Source: Paramoeba atlantica
Taxonomy: Eukaryota; Discosea
NCBI GenBank assembly: GCA_977017575.1
Contig: CDRNVI010000037.1
Coordinates: 62,001-126,000, forward strand
Direction of reading: 5' to 3'
Length of the DNA stretch: 64,000 bases
Shown: positions 1 to 10,450 of the stretch, piece after piece
Numbering within the stretch: position 1 is the stretch's first letter
Layout of the letters: each line of letters opens with the position of its first letter
The notes under the pieces: model-generated
The model's input: only the letters and a program-made list of their open reading frames with translations
What the model was told of the DNA's origin: nothing
The model's database searches: none
Translations under genes and position numbers: made by a program

Positions 1-204
1 AACTGTCAGTTTCAGATTCAAGTCCAGGACTGTCACCCTTCACCAGGAGGTGGAGTGCTAGTGTTCGTTGATGGGGAGCTTAAAGCAGAGGGTGAGGAAC
101 ACAGTCTGCGATTTGCCGAGGTATTTCATCTCTCGACCGAGGCCAATCACAATTGGTACATCAGCAACCAAATCTTTCGTATTATCGGAGGAGGCTCTCA
201 GTAG
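1..204 (+). CDS. NTF2: NTF2-like nuclear transport factor, C-terminal part (cut by window edge)
   Basis: Frame 1 is open from the first base to the TAG at 202-204 and gives about 67 residues. The stretch with GGGVLVFVDGELKAEG, then FAEVFHLS, NWYISNQIFRI, matches the C-terminal half of NTF2, whose human form has VVGQLKAD, FHQMFLL and WVCTNDMFRL at the same spacing. NTF2 is a small homodimer of about 125 residues that binds RanGDP and FxFG nucleoporins and carries RanGDP into the nucleus. The N-terminal half lies outside the window, so the start and any fusion cannot be judged. The NTF2 fold also occurs in Mtr2/NXT1-type mRNA export factors and in G3BP. The short protein end right after the domain favours free NTF2. 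Confidence 0.8.
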   Translation, partial: NCQFQIQVQDCHPSPGGGVLVFVDGELKAEGEEHSLRFAEVFHLSTEANHNWYISNQIFRIIGGGSQ

Positions 205-663
205 GCGGCTACGTGGACATTTTTATGGGGTTCTTTCCACGTTTTCGACGAAATGTACAGCGATGTACGGAATGTATACTTCATCGGATTACGTGGGCGT
301 GGCTGTATTGCGGTAGTATTTTTAGTTGAGCAATGGTTTTTATTAGTTTTCATTAGCAATATTTACACACCTCAAAAAATACATCATTAAGAAATATTAA
401 ATTTCTTGTTGGTTTATTATGCAATGCTTTCTATGATGCATTAGGATTTTTCTATTCTAGGAAGTATAGGGAAGATCTAACTTACGCCATTAGTATCGAA
501 GACCAGTAAGAAAGAAAAGAAGCTATCTCTCCATACTTGAAGCGTACTCTCTACTGCGCATTGTGCAAACATATTTTTTTATCTCATACACATTTCTTGT
601 GCGATTAATCTCTCTTTTTAACTGAATCGTTAAACGCCTCCGGGGATTATCCTGCACATCAAA
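205..663. other. intergenic region, no gene seen
   Basis: No supported ORF. The sequence is AT-rich, with pyrimidine-rich stretches near 575-640 just before the next gene. These would suit a trans-splice acceptor region in a kinetoplastid. No repeat family found elsewhere in the window was recognised here. Confidence 0.5.
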
Positions 664-2010
664 ATGATGGGTTTGCTTCTACTTTCACTTCTTTGCTTCT
701 TTTATCCGGAGTGCACCCCAGGAGTAAGCTGTGACTTTGTATCATCCAAAACCTCCGCGTTAGGCAAGGACCTCTCTTCCGAATCACCGAAACGAAGAAA
801 GCAGAAGGCTTCTCCTCCCGTCAAACGTTCACTCTTCAATCGTATTGCAACACCAATGCAGGAGTACTGGAAGGACAGTGAAGGAAATAAAAACGAAGTA
901 ACTGAACGTACTCCAAACAGTGCCTCAAAGGAAAATGACACTGATCCCTTGATGACACCTTACTGGGAACAACCTGAGAAGCCGTCGCCCACAACCGTGC
1001 AATTTTCCATGAATGCCTCCATCGATACTTCAGACGTTTTTCCTCACGGGCAAATCAACGCCTCAGTCTCAATTAACGAGCAGAAGCCGGAGGAAATCGA
1101 GTTCAGTTTCTTACGTCGAGTAGGTCACGCGATTTCTGGCTTCTTCACATCATCGGAAGAGACAGAAGAGAACATTCTCGCTACCTCAGACTCAAAAATT
1201 GAGGAATCGCTCGCTCCGAATGATGAACTCAGTCAAGTCCATTTGGGACACAGTGAATGCGGCTGTGGTTGTGGGTCTGATGAAAAGAATGAAGCCAAGC
1301 CAAAGAAAGGGAAAATTCGCTCGTTCTTTTCCAACGTGTATACAAAGGTTGCCAACTTCTTTCGTTCCGAGAAAACGGAAGACTCGGAGGACGACGGGAA
1401 GAACTCACAGAAATCATGTGATGCGACCGCATGTAAAAGAAAGGGAAGATGCCCCTTTGGGTTTGACAAAGGCGTCTCTGCTGAAGCGAAACCACATGAG
1501 GAGCAAAATAAGAAACCGAACGAACAAGAAACTTCCCAAGAGCCATCGCTTACTGATGTCGCTGACGCCGCAGAGGAGATTGTAAAAAAAGGTAAGGACA
1601 ATCTCCCAAAGATGGATCCCATCGCTAATTTCACAGACAAGCTTCCCGAACTTCCGTTGGCAAATACACAAGCAGCCCAGTTGGACAAAAACACAAGTTT
1701 CGAATTCTCAAAAAAAGCGAATGCAGACGTAGCAAAACAAGATTCGACGCTGAGCTCGTCCTTAAGAGAAGACGAAAATTTGCTACCTAAGCAAGAGCGC
1801 CGCCGAACCCCAGCCTGGGTTGGTATCGCAGCTACCGTAGGAGTGCTTGCGTGCCTTGTGCTCTTCGTCTGCGTTGGATTTGCGATTCGGATGCGAACGA
1901 CAAGTCGTGCGAAGCCAGAATTTGCAATCTTCCCTTCATCTCTACATGTCCCGCTACGTCGGGATAGCTCGCTTCAGCTTGGAAGTTTGAGGGAGGAGTC
2001 GATGGTTTAA
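664..2010 (+). CDS. putative type I single-pass membrane protein, unknown function
   Basis: A 448-residue protein. The N-terminus (residues about 2-15, MGLLLLSLLCFFYP) is a likely signal peptide. A long, charged, low-complexity region follows, and a clear transmembrane helix lies at about residues 385-408 (WVGIAATVGVLACLVLF...), then a 40-residue basic tail ending in ESMV. Two related internal segments, around FLRRVGHAISGFFTSSEE and SFFSNVYTKVANFFRSEK, suggest a duplicated amphipathic unit. Between them is a cysteine cluster CGCGCG and further on CDATACKRKGRCPFG. Several NxS/T sites (NAS, NFT) lie on the predicted lumenal or outer side. No family was recognised. The gene lies between NTF2 and DHFR-TS on the same strand. 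Base composition is ordinary, unlike DHFR-TS downstream. Confidence 0.7.
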   Translation: MMGLLLLSLLCFFYPECTPGVSCDFVSSKTSALGKDLSSESPKRRKQKASPPVKRSLFNRIATPMQEYWKDSEGNKNEVTERTPNSASKENDTDPLMTPYWEQPEKPSPTTVQFSMNASIDTSDVFPHGQINASVSINEQKPEEIEFSFLRRVGHAISGFFTSSEETEENILATSDSKIEESLAPNDELSQVHLGHSECGCGCGSDEKNEAKPKKGKIRSFFSNVYTKVANFFRSEKTEDSEDDGKNSQKSCDATACKRKGRCPFGFDKGVSAEAKPHEEQNKKPNEQETSQEPSLTDVADAAEEIVKKGKDNLPKMDPIANFTDKLPELPLANTQAAQLDKNTSFEFSKKANADVAKQDSTLSSSLREDENLLPKQERRRTPAWVGIAATVGVLACLVLFVCVGFAIRMRTTSRAKPEFAIFPSSLHVPLRRDSSLQLGSLREESMV

Positions 2011-2475
2011 AAATGCGTCTGCTTTTCTGATTGCTTTCTTCGTATTCCGGGTTTAAATTTTAGAATGTGATGTTTTTTAGAGCACAGTTTATTTCATATT
2101 TGCTATTTCAGTTGGTATGAAGAAAGGCTTTGAATTAAGAAACACATTTTAATAAGACCTACTTTTATGTTTATGAGATTTTCGGCTTAATTCATTGAGT
2201 TTATCTTATGTTAAAATTGATCAATACGTACATAGTTCGATGCTACTAAAGTCCATTTTGTATTTTTGTTCTGCCAATCCTAACAAATACTGTATCTCGC
2301 ACCCTTCTATTAGATTGCACGAAAACATTTACGTAACACCATTTCACTCCTTCTTATCACCAAAGAAAACAAATATGGTATCTCACGTACACCAAACAGG
2401 TGACCACAAAACCAAAACTCCTTTGCAATTATCCCTACAACCCTTTTTCTTCCATTTCTCACCTCTCCCTCCCCC

Positions 2476-4245
2476 ATGCCCTCCCCCCACACCATCCCCG
2501 TACCCCCCAACGCCCCCCTCTCCGAGGGTCTCCGCGCCATCTCCCTCGTCGTCGCGGCCAGCCCCGAAGGCGGGATTGGAAAAAACAACAACCTCCCCTG
2601 GGACCTCCCCTCCGACCTCAAACACTTCCGTACCCTCACCTCCACCCTCTCCTCGAAATCCCTCGAGGGGATCAAACAAAACGCCGTCATCATGGGACGT
2701 AAGACCTGGGAGTCCATCCCGGAGAAATACCGACCCCTTCCCCATCGGGTTAATATTGTCATTAGCTCCACGCTGACCCCCACGACCCCCTCACCGAATA
2801 ACGAAGAGAATACAAAACAAAATGGAATAAAGTCCAACGAAAGGGAATTTAAGAATAGTGAAATGCAACAAAATCAAAAGGAACCGACAAGTTTAATGGA
2901 AAGCGAAGGCAAGCTGAAGAGCCCTACAGAAAATACACAAGACCAAAAGGCAGGAGTGAAAGGGGATGGGGGAGTAAAGGAGGATGGGGAAGTGAAAGAG
3001 GGCAAGGGATCGATAGATCAGAAGGATTCGAAAGCGCCCAATAAATCCCTCTACATTGTCCCTACTCTCCACGATGCCCTACGCCTCACCATCTCCCCGG
3101 ATCTCCGGGCCTCCATCGACCACGTCTTCATCATCGGCGGGGCCTCGCTCTACAACGAGGTGTTGGACCCGCGAGGGGCGTTCTTCCCCTATCTCTCCTG
3201 TGTGCATCTCACCCGTGTAGGGGACGAACTGCCCTGTGACATTACCGTCCCGCGGCTGTGTGAGCAGAGCTGGGAGGGGGAGGCCGGAGCTAACGGGTTC
3301 GTGCTGCAGCAACCCGTGCCGGAGGTCACCGAGCCCCACAACGGGATTGTGGTGAAATTCCAAAAATGGGTGAAATCGAATCCTCAGGAAAGTCAGTACT
3401 TAGCTCTGATTCGGGAGATTTTGGAAAAGGGGGTGGATAAGGGGGACCGGACGGGGACGGGGACCCGGAGTGTGTTTGGGGCTCAAATGCGGTTTGATTT
3501 GGGGAATGGGAGGCTGCCGCTGCTGACGACGAAGCGGGTGTTCTGGCGTGGGGTCGCGGAGGAACTGCTGTGGTTTATTCGAGGGGACACCGACGCGAGA
3601 CACCTCGCGGAGAAGAAGATTCATATTTGGGATGGGAACGGCTCCCGGGCGTATTTGGACTCCATTGGGTTAAGTTCCCGGGCGGAGATGGATTTAGGTC
3701 CGGTTTATGGGTTTCAGTGGCGACACTTTGGGGCAGAGTACGAGACCTGTGGGAGTGATTACGCCGGGAAAGGGGTGGACCAGTTAAAGGGGCTAGTGGA
3801 GAAAATCAAACAAAACCCCAATGACCGGCGATTGTTGATGTCGGCGTGGAATCCGGTCGCGATTCCCGAGATGGCACTTCCCCCATGTCATGTGTTGTGT
3901 CAGTTTTATGTCGCCAACGATGCGTTGAGTTGTCAGCTCTACCAACGGAGCTGTGACATGGGGCTCGGGGTGCCGTTTAATATTGCCTCCTACGCTTTGT
4001 TGACCATATTACTGGCGAAGGCTACGGGACTTCGCTGTGGGGAGCTCATCCATACTCTAGGCGATGCCCATGTGTATCGGAATCACATAGAGCCCCTGGA
4101 GGAACAGCTGCGTCGAACCCCTCGGTCGTTTCCCTATCTTCACTTCAAGAGACACCACGAGACGTTGGAGGACTACGCATTTGAGGATTTCGAGCTCGTA
4201 GATTACAACCCCTATGGGATGATCAAAATGGAAATGGCAGTGTAG
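2476..4245 (+). CDS. DHFR-TS: bifunctional dihydrofolate reductase-thymidylate synthase
   Basis: A 589-residue fused enzyme. TS methylates dUMP to dTMP, and DHFR regenerates tetrahydrofolate. DHFR fills about residues 13-290, with [21 protein letters not shown] (folate/NADPH site), [12 protein letters not shown] and [10 protein letters not shown] fills about 300-589, with [19 protein letters not shown], the catalytic cysteine in [36 protein letters not shown], and the end IKMEMAV, typical of TS. The fusion is found in plants and many protists, including kinetoplastids. A hydrophilic insert of roughly 90 residues (about 100-190, rich in K, E, N, G) interrupts DHFR after VNIVISSTL. Its AT-rich DNA contrasts with the GC-rich gene. 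The first part of the gene is C-rich and the TS part G-rich. A long pyrimidine tract (about 2436-2475) runs up to the ATG. Confidence 0.97.
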   Translation: MPSPHTIPVPPNAPLSEGLRAISLVVAASPEGGIGKNNNLPWDLPSDLKHFRTLTSTLSSKSLEGIKQNAVIMGRKTWESIPEKYRPLPHRVNIVISSTLTPTTPSPNNEENTKQNGIKSNEREFKNSEMQQNQKEPTSLMESEGKLKSPTENTQDQKAGVKGDGGVKEDGEVKEGKGSIDQKDSKAPNKSLYIVPTLHDALRLTISPDLRASIDHVFIIGGASLYNEVLDPRGAFFPYLSCVHLTRVGDELPCDITVPRLCEQSWEGEAGANGFVLQQPVPEVTEPHNGIVVKFQKWVKSNPQESQYLALIREILEKGVDKGDRTGTGTRSVFGAQMRFDLGNGRLPLLTTKRVFWRGVAEELLWFIRGDTDARHLAEKKIHIWDGNGSRAYLDSIGLSSRAEMDLGPVYGFQWRHFGAEYETCGSDYAGKGVDQLKGLVEKIKQNPNDRRLLMSAWNPVAIPEMALPPCHVLCQFYVANDALSCQLYQRSCDMGLGVPFNIASYALLTILLAKATGLRCGELIHTLGDAHVYRNHIEPLEEQLRRTPRSFPYLHFKRHHETLEDYAFEDFELVDYNPYGMIKMEMAV

Positions 4246-5344
4246 GGAATGAAAGGGGAGGATTAGGCGAAACGTGGGGATTTGTAAATTTTCTTCTTTG
4301 TACATCAATTGCATTGAATTAATAGAGATTTCCGTACATGCGTTTTATGTTTTGCCACCATGTATGTGGTGGGTTGTGTATATCTAGAATTTGTACAGTA
4401 TTCTATTTTGGATTGTCCCCGGTGACTGCGACGTACATGAGTTGCGCATTTCTTATTTTAGAGAGTTCTTCTTTTGAAAACATTAGCACAAATACTGCGC
4501 ACAATACTGTGTAAAGGAAGGTCTGTCCCTTTATAATATTTCGGAGCAGATTCTTATGCATGTATGTTCGTTTAAACTGGTTTACTTCTAAGAGGCTGTA
4601 TAAGCTGAATCATAGGCTGATTAATGTCCTCAGAAATACATTGTTTGATCAGAATGGTTTGATTTGAAACACATATTGGATGGACCTCACACAAAGTGAT
4701 GTCTTTTACTGATACCTCCCTTTGGTTAAAAGAAATATTTTGTTTAGAAAACTGGGGTATATGCAACTTCGCTTGATTGTTGAGAGCCATCACATTACAT
4801 AACGAAACCTCTTACCGAAATACAGAAATTTTTTGATATCTGACATAGTACTGTTCATACGTTTTTTACTTTTCAAAAGTTTTTTGTTATCCAAAATTTG
4901 TTTTTCCATTTCAGGATGCTTAGTGATGTAGTTTACGATCATAAGTTTGCTCCCCACTGAAACGCGATTGCAGACGAACTCCAAAGCGTAAACTTTTAGA
5001 AAGGGCTCATTCCTCCCTAAAATACCCTTGGGGATGTGATGTCAAGTTGGCTAATCCTTCTGGTTACTAATTACAAAGAAGCAAAGTCAATATCCTTCGC
5101 TACGTTCGATTTTCAGGCTCAAGAAGTGAATGAGCTGGAAATCGAAGGAATCGAGCTGGAATCGATCGTGTAAATTTACGCACCGCCATCGAACTGGACT
5201 TCTAAAAACTTTTCAAACGACACGCGTCATAGAAAATGCGAAGAAGAGTTTTCGAAAGCGATACAGTGTTGGAATCCAAGAAAATCGGTGGGGATTAAGT
5301 TTTGCAAAAAGTCGTAATGACTTTCTTATCACTGTAACCCCTAG
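4246..5344. other. intergenic region, no supported gene
   Basis: About 1.1 kb of AT-rich sequence. Short ORFs on both strands show no recognisable domain. Nothing repeated was found until the C-rich MITE that starts near 5345. Confidence 0.45.
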
Positions 5345-5535
5345 TTATCTGTCACACGTCACCCCCCCCTAGTTACTCCCCCTAGTATCTGTCACTTTTT
5401 GGCACTTCGATTTTTTTCGTCGACTACCCCTCCCCCTAGTTATCAGTCACTTTCTCACGAAAAGTAGTGACAGATCAGAAGAGAATCTAGGTGAAGAGAC
5501 AGTTCATCTTTTCACGAAAAGTAGTGACAGATACA
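5345..5535. repeat. MITE-like C-rich repeat, CTAGTTATCTGTCAC family
   Basis: Carries several copies of the motif CCCCCTAGTTATCTGTCAC (with variants) and the shared block TTTTTGGCACTTCGA followed by TCGTCGACTACC. Inverted copies (AAAAGTAGTGACAGAT) lie at 5458-5472 and 5517-5531. The same family occurs at 32028-32368 and inside a Tc1 copy at 61424-61545. The structure fits a non-autonomous DNA transposon with short terminal inverted repeats. No ORF. Confidence 0.65.
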
Positions 5536-5817
5536 GTCAGCAAAAAAACCGTTCGAATGTTTCGGTTTTTTTTCTTTTGTATAGAGCTATTGATTAAATA
5601 TCATCGTTGCGCTGGTAATGTGTGCTAGTAGTGTAGGCATGAGTGTCACCTAATAGTACCCGTAGATAGTTCACCTCAGTTCGTTCTACCAAAGAAATAA
5701 GAATGAATATAAAAAAGTTTAGCATTCGAAAGGTTTTTTTGCTACCTATTATAGAGAAAATCTTGTCCCGAAAAATAGATGAAACGTAATGGCCCAAGAG
5801 AGATTATGCCCGTAAAA

Positions 5818-6456
5818 TTAGTATTTAGTATTCCCCACACGAGCCTTCAGCACTGCCTTCATACGGGCAGGCATACTGTCCACCTGGGCACGGCATACTG
5901 AAGGTGGTATGTTCGCCCATTCCATTTTTACCCTCTCCCACAACTCTCGGACCCCGCTTGGTGGATCATCGTGCGCTGCAAGGCGCCGCTTGAGTTCCCC
6001 CCAAACGTTTTCGATTGGATTTAAGTCAGGGGACTGCGGGGGCCACCGCATGACTTCAAACCCGGTACCCCGGAGGTGCCGCTGCGCACAATGGTTTGTG
6101 TGCTTGGGGTCATTATCTTGTTGGAAGATGACCATTGGGGGGTCTAGACCCATAGTTTCGTTGGAGGGGGCAAGATTCTCTTCAAGAATCTCGACGTACT
6201 GTGTGGCGTTCAGGTTCCCTTGAACTAGACGCACATGCCCCACACCGCTTCGGGGCATGCACGCCCGAATTATGATGTGCCCCCCTCCGTACTTTACCGT
6301 GGGCATTACTCCTTTTTCACCCAGTTCCTCCCCCGGGGTCCCCCATGTCCAAAGACTTCCCCCCGTTTCAAAGCGCGAGATCTTTGTCTCGTCCGACCAT
6401 ACAACTGGAGCCCAGTCGTGCACTGTCCAGTGCTCATGGGCCGTGGCAAAGTCCAT
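5818..6456 (-). pseudogene. Tc1-type DDE transposase, N-terminus missing
   Basis: A 212-residue open frame with the Tc1 catalytic core. It has VVWSDETKISRFETGG (first Asp), VIFQQDNDPKHTNH (second Asp) and WPPQSPDLNPIENVWGELKR (third acid), in the right order and spacing. Complete Tc1 transposases are about 340 residues. The N-terminal paired-type helix-turn-helix half is absent, because the frame does not continue with transposase-like sequence above about 6500. It is therefore unlikely to be active. It lies between DHFR-TS and the LRR gene at 6778, on the strand opposite to host genes. Confidence 0.9.
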
Positions 6457-6712
6457 CCGAAGCTTGCGATGGCGCTTGGACAGGTAGTATGTAAGGGGGG
6501 ATAGTATTTAGGAAACTTGCGGATCGCGTTTCAGAGCACTTTGATAAAAGGATAAGGCCCCCCTTGTGCTAATTTTGGCCATGCTGCATTCACGAGCCCT
6601 GTTCGAAAGCTCTGGAATGCACTATTTGTATCGAAAACAAATGTATTGTAAACAAATAAATTTTACGAATTTTAGACCCCTCACGTTAAAAAAGGTTTCC
6701 CCCCTGCATTTG
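5818..6712 (-). mobile_element. Tc1/mariner element remnant
   Basis: The transposase fragment on the - strand (5818-6456) is followed at 6665-6712 by a sequence like the C-rich ends of other elements here (TTTTAGACCCC ... CCCCCCTGCA). That end resembles the right ends at about 13430-13472 and 44000-44052, which share ACAAATTTTAGACCCC. No matching left end was found below 5818, so the element seems truncated there. The extent is approximate. Confidence 0.6.
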
Positions 6713-6777
6713 TTCAGATTATGCTACTTATTTTTTGAGTTTCCTTATTACTTTAGTTCAGCTCTCACTTACAGAAT

Positions 6778-7379
6778 GTGTGACGTTCCGGCTTCAAGGC
6801 CGCGCCTGGCTAAGATTCGAGGCACAGCTCTTCCGCAAGAGTACGATCTAGAGAGACTCGTTGCCGGTATTCCCGATCCACATAGCTCCTGGACGGCAGA
6901 CACTCCGGTTTGTGAGTGGGATGGCGTAATATGCATGTCGCGCGGCACACCCACATCACTCCGTTGGTCATCGCATGCCTCGCGTATGAAAGGTGGAACT
7001 GTGTATTTGCAGTTTATGCCGGTTTCCATTCAAACGTTTTCTGTACCGAGCTGTGGGCTTTTCGGGGGAAGTTACATTCGGATTACTTCCTCGGCATCTT
7101 AATTATCTTTATCTCCAAGAAAATAAGTTTACTGGAGAATTACAAGTTAGCGACCTTCCGGACATGATTATTGAGCTCAATATTGTAAAAAACCAATTTC
7201 ATGGCAAGGTTGACCTCGTTTCAGATTTAAATGAAATTGTACCGAAAAGTTTGATCGCCATGCAAGTAGGCCAAAATGTGGATCTTTTTGGTACAATCAA
7301 TGTTGCTTTGCTTCGAAGATGGAAATCATCCTTTATGTACGATGTCAGTGGGACAAGCATTAGACGAGTAACGAAATGA
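6778..7379 (+). pseudogene. LRR-family gene with a frame change (copy 1)
   Basis: Starts MCDVPASRPRLAKIRG, then LPQEYDLERLVAGI and TPVCEWDGVICM, the same cap seen in the other LRR copies in the window. The frame open from 6778 loses similarity near 7035. A different forward frame then carries on with GFSGEVTFGLLPRHLNYLYL, NKFTGELQVSDLP and NQFHGKVDLV to the stop at 7377-7379. So one shift of frame near 7035 separates cap and repeats. It may be a pseudogene or a sequencing error. The ends match the roughly 200-residue size of intact family members. A repeat unit near the C-terminus also looks degenerate. Confidence 0.75.
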
Positions 7380-7780
7380 CAATCCAGCTCTAAATTCACA
7401 GTGATTCATACACTGTAGTATTGTTATTTACATTGAGATGACAATATTTTTATGTACATTGAGGCGATCTTTATTTTTTGTTTATGATTCAACCATTCTT
7501 GTGGTAATACTGTCCCCTCTATTTAGCGTATTTTATTCCACTATTTAGTGTTGTTTTTTAGCTTTGTGAGCATTGGTGCCGGAAAGGCGTCGAATGTCCT
7601 TACCCCCTATCTAGTGTTGAATTTCGATTAATTTCTTTAAACATTAAATTATTTAAATAATATTTAAAATATGAGAGATAGTCATTTATACGCTGTCAGG
7701 TATTTTGTTTGTGTCCGAAATGAAAGCATATGTAAAAATTGTTTTTTTATTTCTGTCTTCTTCTGACAATTATTCGTCTA
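7380..7780. other. intergenic region with small C-rich repeat
   Basis: Holds CTATTTAGCG and CCCCCTATCTAGTGTTG type motifs at 7513-7616, resembling degenerate MITE ends. A pyrimidine-rich run at 7740-7765 precedes the LC8 start and could serve trans-splicing. No gene seen. Confidence 0.4.
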
Positions 7781-8062
7781 ATGAGTGCTCAGGAAGAACC
7801 CAAAAAACCTGTCATTAAAAATGTTGACATGACAGAAGAGATGCAAGGAGATGCGATTGCTACTGCTAATGAAGCATTGGATAAATTCAACATTGAAAAG
7901 GACATAGCAGCACACATTAAGAAAGAATTTGATCGAAAACACAACCCAACTTGGCATTGTGTAGTCGGACGCAATTTCGGTTCTTTTGTTACACATGAGA
8001 CGCAACATTTTATTTACTTTTACGTAGGGCAGATTGCAGTGCTGTTGTGGAGATCAGGTTGA
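7781..8062 (+). CDS. LC8: dynein light chain LC8 (DYNLL type)
   Basis: A 93-residue protein, close to the usual 89-92. It holds [50 protein letters not shown] and [18 protein letters not shown], nearly identical to LC8 in animals and trypanosomes. LC8 is a homodimeric hub. It binds short linear motifs in dynein intermediate chains and many other partners, in cytoplasmic and axonemal dynein. The start at MSAQEEPKK gives the family length. An upstream in-frame start would add a hydrophobic extension with no counterpart. Confidence 0.97.
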   Translation: MSAQEEPKKPVIKNVDMTEEMQGDAIATANEALDKFNIEKDIAAHIKKEFDRKHNPTWHCVVGRNFGSFVTHETQHFIYFYVGQIAVLLWRSG

Positions 8063-8528
8063 ACAGCATGTATTTTTATCATTTGATAGTGTAAATTGCA
8101 TGCTTGGATAAAAGGAATGCTCTTGTCGTTTTTCGATTTATTATCTAGGATATTGGCCTAAGAAATTTAGCACGCGATTTTTAGTCATACTTTCTTAGCG
8201 TTATTGCATTGTTCTCAAGCAGAATGGTTTATTTTCTTAATTATTTTTTTTCGTGTATTGTTCACATAATAAACTACTCGGTTGTTACGACTTTGGCAAC
8301 TCGTGTTTATTTGCACGCGAGTAAAAAGTATAACGCGATGATAGCGTCAACTATAAAGTAGCAGCATCCTCAATGCATTTCATGGATTAATTTTGAGAAT
8401 GTGTACTGTTCACTGTAGTAATTTGTGTATGATATTTTTGCACCAAAATATTTGCCTTTCTTATGAGGTAGTGCATGTGAAAAATATCTTTACTCTTGCG
8501 CAATTATTTGTAGCGAATACCACCCCTT
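8063..8528. other. intergenic region, no gene seen
   Basis: AT-rich 3' UTR and spacer sequence between LC8 and the IF1-like gene. No repeat of the window's families was recognised. Confidence 0.4.
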
Positions 8529-8921
8529 ATGCTATTGTCCAGAATTTGTTTGCCACCGACACTCTCCAGGTCGCAAACTGTGCGAAATCATTCATCGAAG
8601 GCGTTGCCTTGTGTTCTGTATAGTTCATCCGTCCGTCAAATTCAAACACGCGATCCAAACTATGAAGATGATCGATGGCTGGAGGCTGAACTTGCAAACA
8701 AAGAAATGTCTGCAGAAGAACGCTATGCATTCTTAAAGCAACGTGAAGTTATTAAGCAAATGATGTCCAAAGTAGCAGATCATGCTAAAGAAAAGGCGAA
8801 TGCAGAAAATAACGTGTCCAAATCTGAAGTGGACTTGTCACGCAATGACTTAGAAAAGAAAATTACCGCACTAGAGGCCGAAGTGGCAAGGCTAAAGCTT
8901 GAAGAAAAGAAGCCACTATAA
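8529..8921 (+). CDS. probable mitochondrial ATP synthase inhibitor IF1-like protein
   Basis: A 130-residue protein. Residues 1 to about 40 are rich in R, S and hydrophobics with almost no acids (MLLSRICLPPTLSRSQTVRN...), a likely mitochondrial presequence. The body has DPNYEDDRWLEAELANKEMS, then EERYAFLKQREVIKQMM and a C-terminal coiled coil with LEKKITALEAEVARLKLEE. IF1 blocks ATP hydrolysis by F1-ATPase. Its inhibitory helix carries an EERYFR..KEQLAAL-type motif followed by a coiled coil that dimerises, and the match of EERYAFLKQRE in the same place supports this call. The resemblance is short, so another small mitochondrial coiled-coil protein is possible. Confidence 0.6.
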   Translation: MLLSRICLPPTLSRSQTVRNHSSKALPCVLYSSSVRQIQTRDPNYEDDRWLEAELANKEMSAEERYAFLKQREVIKQMMSKVADHAKEKANAENNVSKSEVDLSRNDLEKKITALEAEVARLKLEEKKPL

Positions 8922-9469
8922 GCGCAAATATTACTTTAAACCTTTACCGCGCTGAAAATTGTTGAAATCGTAATTCTTTAATCCAAATGTGTGGCTCAGC
9001 ATGGCATACATCATTCTACGGTAACTTTCTAGTGTCCAAAATAATAATTTTTGCCTTTCCCCTGTATATTTGTAATTTCCTTATTCGTTTCTTTTATAAT
9101 ATGCTTAGTGTTTATTCCTTATTGCGTATTATATCGTAAGCGCACATGTAGTATCGCGCACTAGATACATCATGAAATTACTGTCTATAAGTAAATCACC
9201 GTAACATTTCATGTTCGAAATATACAGTAGATATCCCCAGACGTTTTTATTGATCCGTAAATCATTTGTTTGTTTTTTAGACCTCACCCTTTAAAAAAAT
9301 ATTAGTATTATACTATTTCGTACTATAGGCGGTTACATTTTTGTTGGGTGTCAGGCGTCACTTTCTTACCATAATGCATTGGCGGCGTGATACGTTCTGT
9401 TTGAATACAAAAAATATTCAAAACCGTATTTTAGAGAGAGCTATTTATTTAATAAGGAAGGACTCTTCC
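8922..9469. other. intergenic region, no gene seen
   Basis: AT-rich spacer. Contains TTTTTTAGACCTCACCC near 9274, a weak match to the C-rich element ends seen elsewhere. No further support for an element. Confidence 0.4.
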
Positions 9470-10072
9470 ATGAATGGTATTTTCGCGGCTGAATTAGCAC
9501 CTGCTTGCGCAGCCAAAGTACGCGGCGCTGCAGTACCGCCGGAGTATAATTTAGTGAGACTCACGCAACGCATCGAAAATCCGAAAGAATCATGGCACAC
9601 GAATACACCTGGATGTGAGTGGGATTTCGTTTCCTGTAATGAACAAGGCGATGTGATCAACATTACGTGGATTTTCATTGGCTTACAAGGATCACTTTGT
9701 TGGGAGTATTTACCAAAACAACTTATGATTCTTAGCCTTACGGGAAATCACCTTAAAGGGGAAATACCGCTCTCGGATATGCCTTATGACCTCGAGTTCA
9801 TAAATATGGGAGAAAATGAGTTTGGCGGCAGCATCGAGTTACAGCATCTTCCGCCGACCTTGGAATATCTTTATTTGCATGACAATTTATTTGATTGTCA
9901 GATTAAGTTTACCTTATTGCCGAAAAGTCTCCTTGAACTCGTTTTGCACAAAAACGGTAAACTGCGAGGGGAGCTTGATGTTTCATTACTACCGGAGTCC
10001 TTAAAGTACAATATGCGCAATACAGGAATCACCGCTTTGAACGGCCCTACTCGCCGAGGATTTTCTTTGTAG
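9470..10072 (+). CDS. LRR-family protein (copy 2)
   Basis: A 200-residue intact protein. The cap has AAKVRGAAVPPEYNLVRL, then NPKESWHTNTPGCEWDFVSC and an LRR array with the unit LPxxLxxLxLxxNxLxGxVxL. Clear units are LPKQLMILSLTGNHLKGEI, MPYDLEFINMGENEFGGSI, LPPTLEYLYLHDNLFDCQI and LPKSLLELVLHKNGKLRGEL. The cap resembles the LRRNT_2 cap of plant receptors (W-x(n)-C-x-W-x-G-V-x-C), here with F in place of G. No strong signal peptide or membrane helix is visible, so it may be cytosolic. The start chosen matches the size of copies 3, 4 and 5. Upstream in-frame codons extend the ORF with no family similarity. Confidence 0.85.
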   Translation: MNGIFAAELAPACAAKVRGAAVPPEYNLVRLTQRIENPKESWHTNTPGCEWDFVSCNEQGDVINITWIFIGLQGSLCWEYLPKQLMILSLTGNHLKGEIPLSDMPYDLEFINMGENEFGGSIELQHLPPTLEYLYLHDNLFDCQIKFTLLPKSLLELVLHKNGKLRGELDVSLLPESLKYNMRNTGITALNGPTRRGFSL

Positions 10073-10134
10073 CCTGCCTCAATGTCAAATTCTTTTTATG
10101 TCAATAAAGGCGCAGACTTCAGATCATATATTTT

Positions 10135-10450
10135 TTATAGTGTACAGGGGGGACATTTGTCTGTGTAATACTAATCTGGAGAACATTAATCTGTGTGATA
10201 TTAATCTGTGTGATATTAATCTGTGTTAACTCGAAAATATTTGGTCCGGCAGAAATCTGTGCTAAAAAAACAAAAATGCGCCGCAGGCGAAATTTTCCTG
10301 TTTTAGTAAATGTTTTTTTTCTCTTTTCTTGATTTTTAATTGTAAAAATGGACAAATTTGTGAAAAAAGATCATAGCCCCGGCATAGAGGGGGGGCGTTT
10401 ATCCGTGTAAAATCTGTGAGATCATAGTACATATTTTTATACGCCACATA
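10135..10450. repeat. short-period repeat with CTGTGT motifs, MITE-like
   Basis: Contains AATACTAATCTGG, then AACATTAATCTGTGTGATATT repeated about three times between 10168 and 10226. Another block near 10395-10420 has GGGGGGGCGTTTATCCGTG and AAAATCTGTGAGATC. G-rich motifs (GGGGGGACATTTGTC at about 10147, GGGGGGGCGTTTATCC at about 10390) mark both sides in the same orientation. Origin unclear. No ORF. Confidence 0.45.

Noticed and set aside
2310-2837. ORFs on the - strand opposite DHFR-TS
   Set aside because: Low-complexity reading frames opposite a strongly supported gene with C-rich sense strand; typical shadow frames.
7781-8062. Longer LC8 starting at 7739
   Set aside because: The upstream start is not required and would add a hydrophobic stretch not found in LC8; the 7781 ATG gives the family length.
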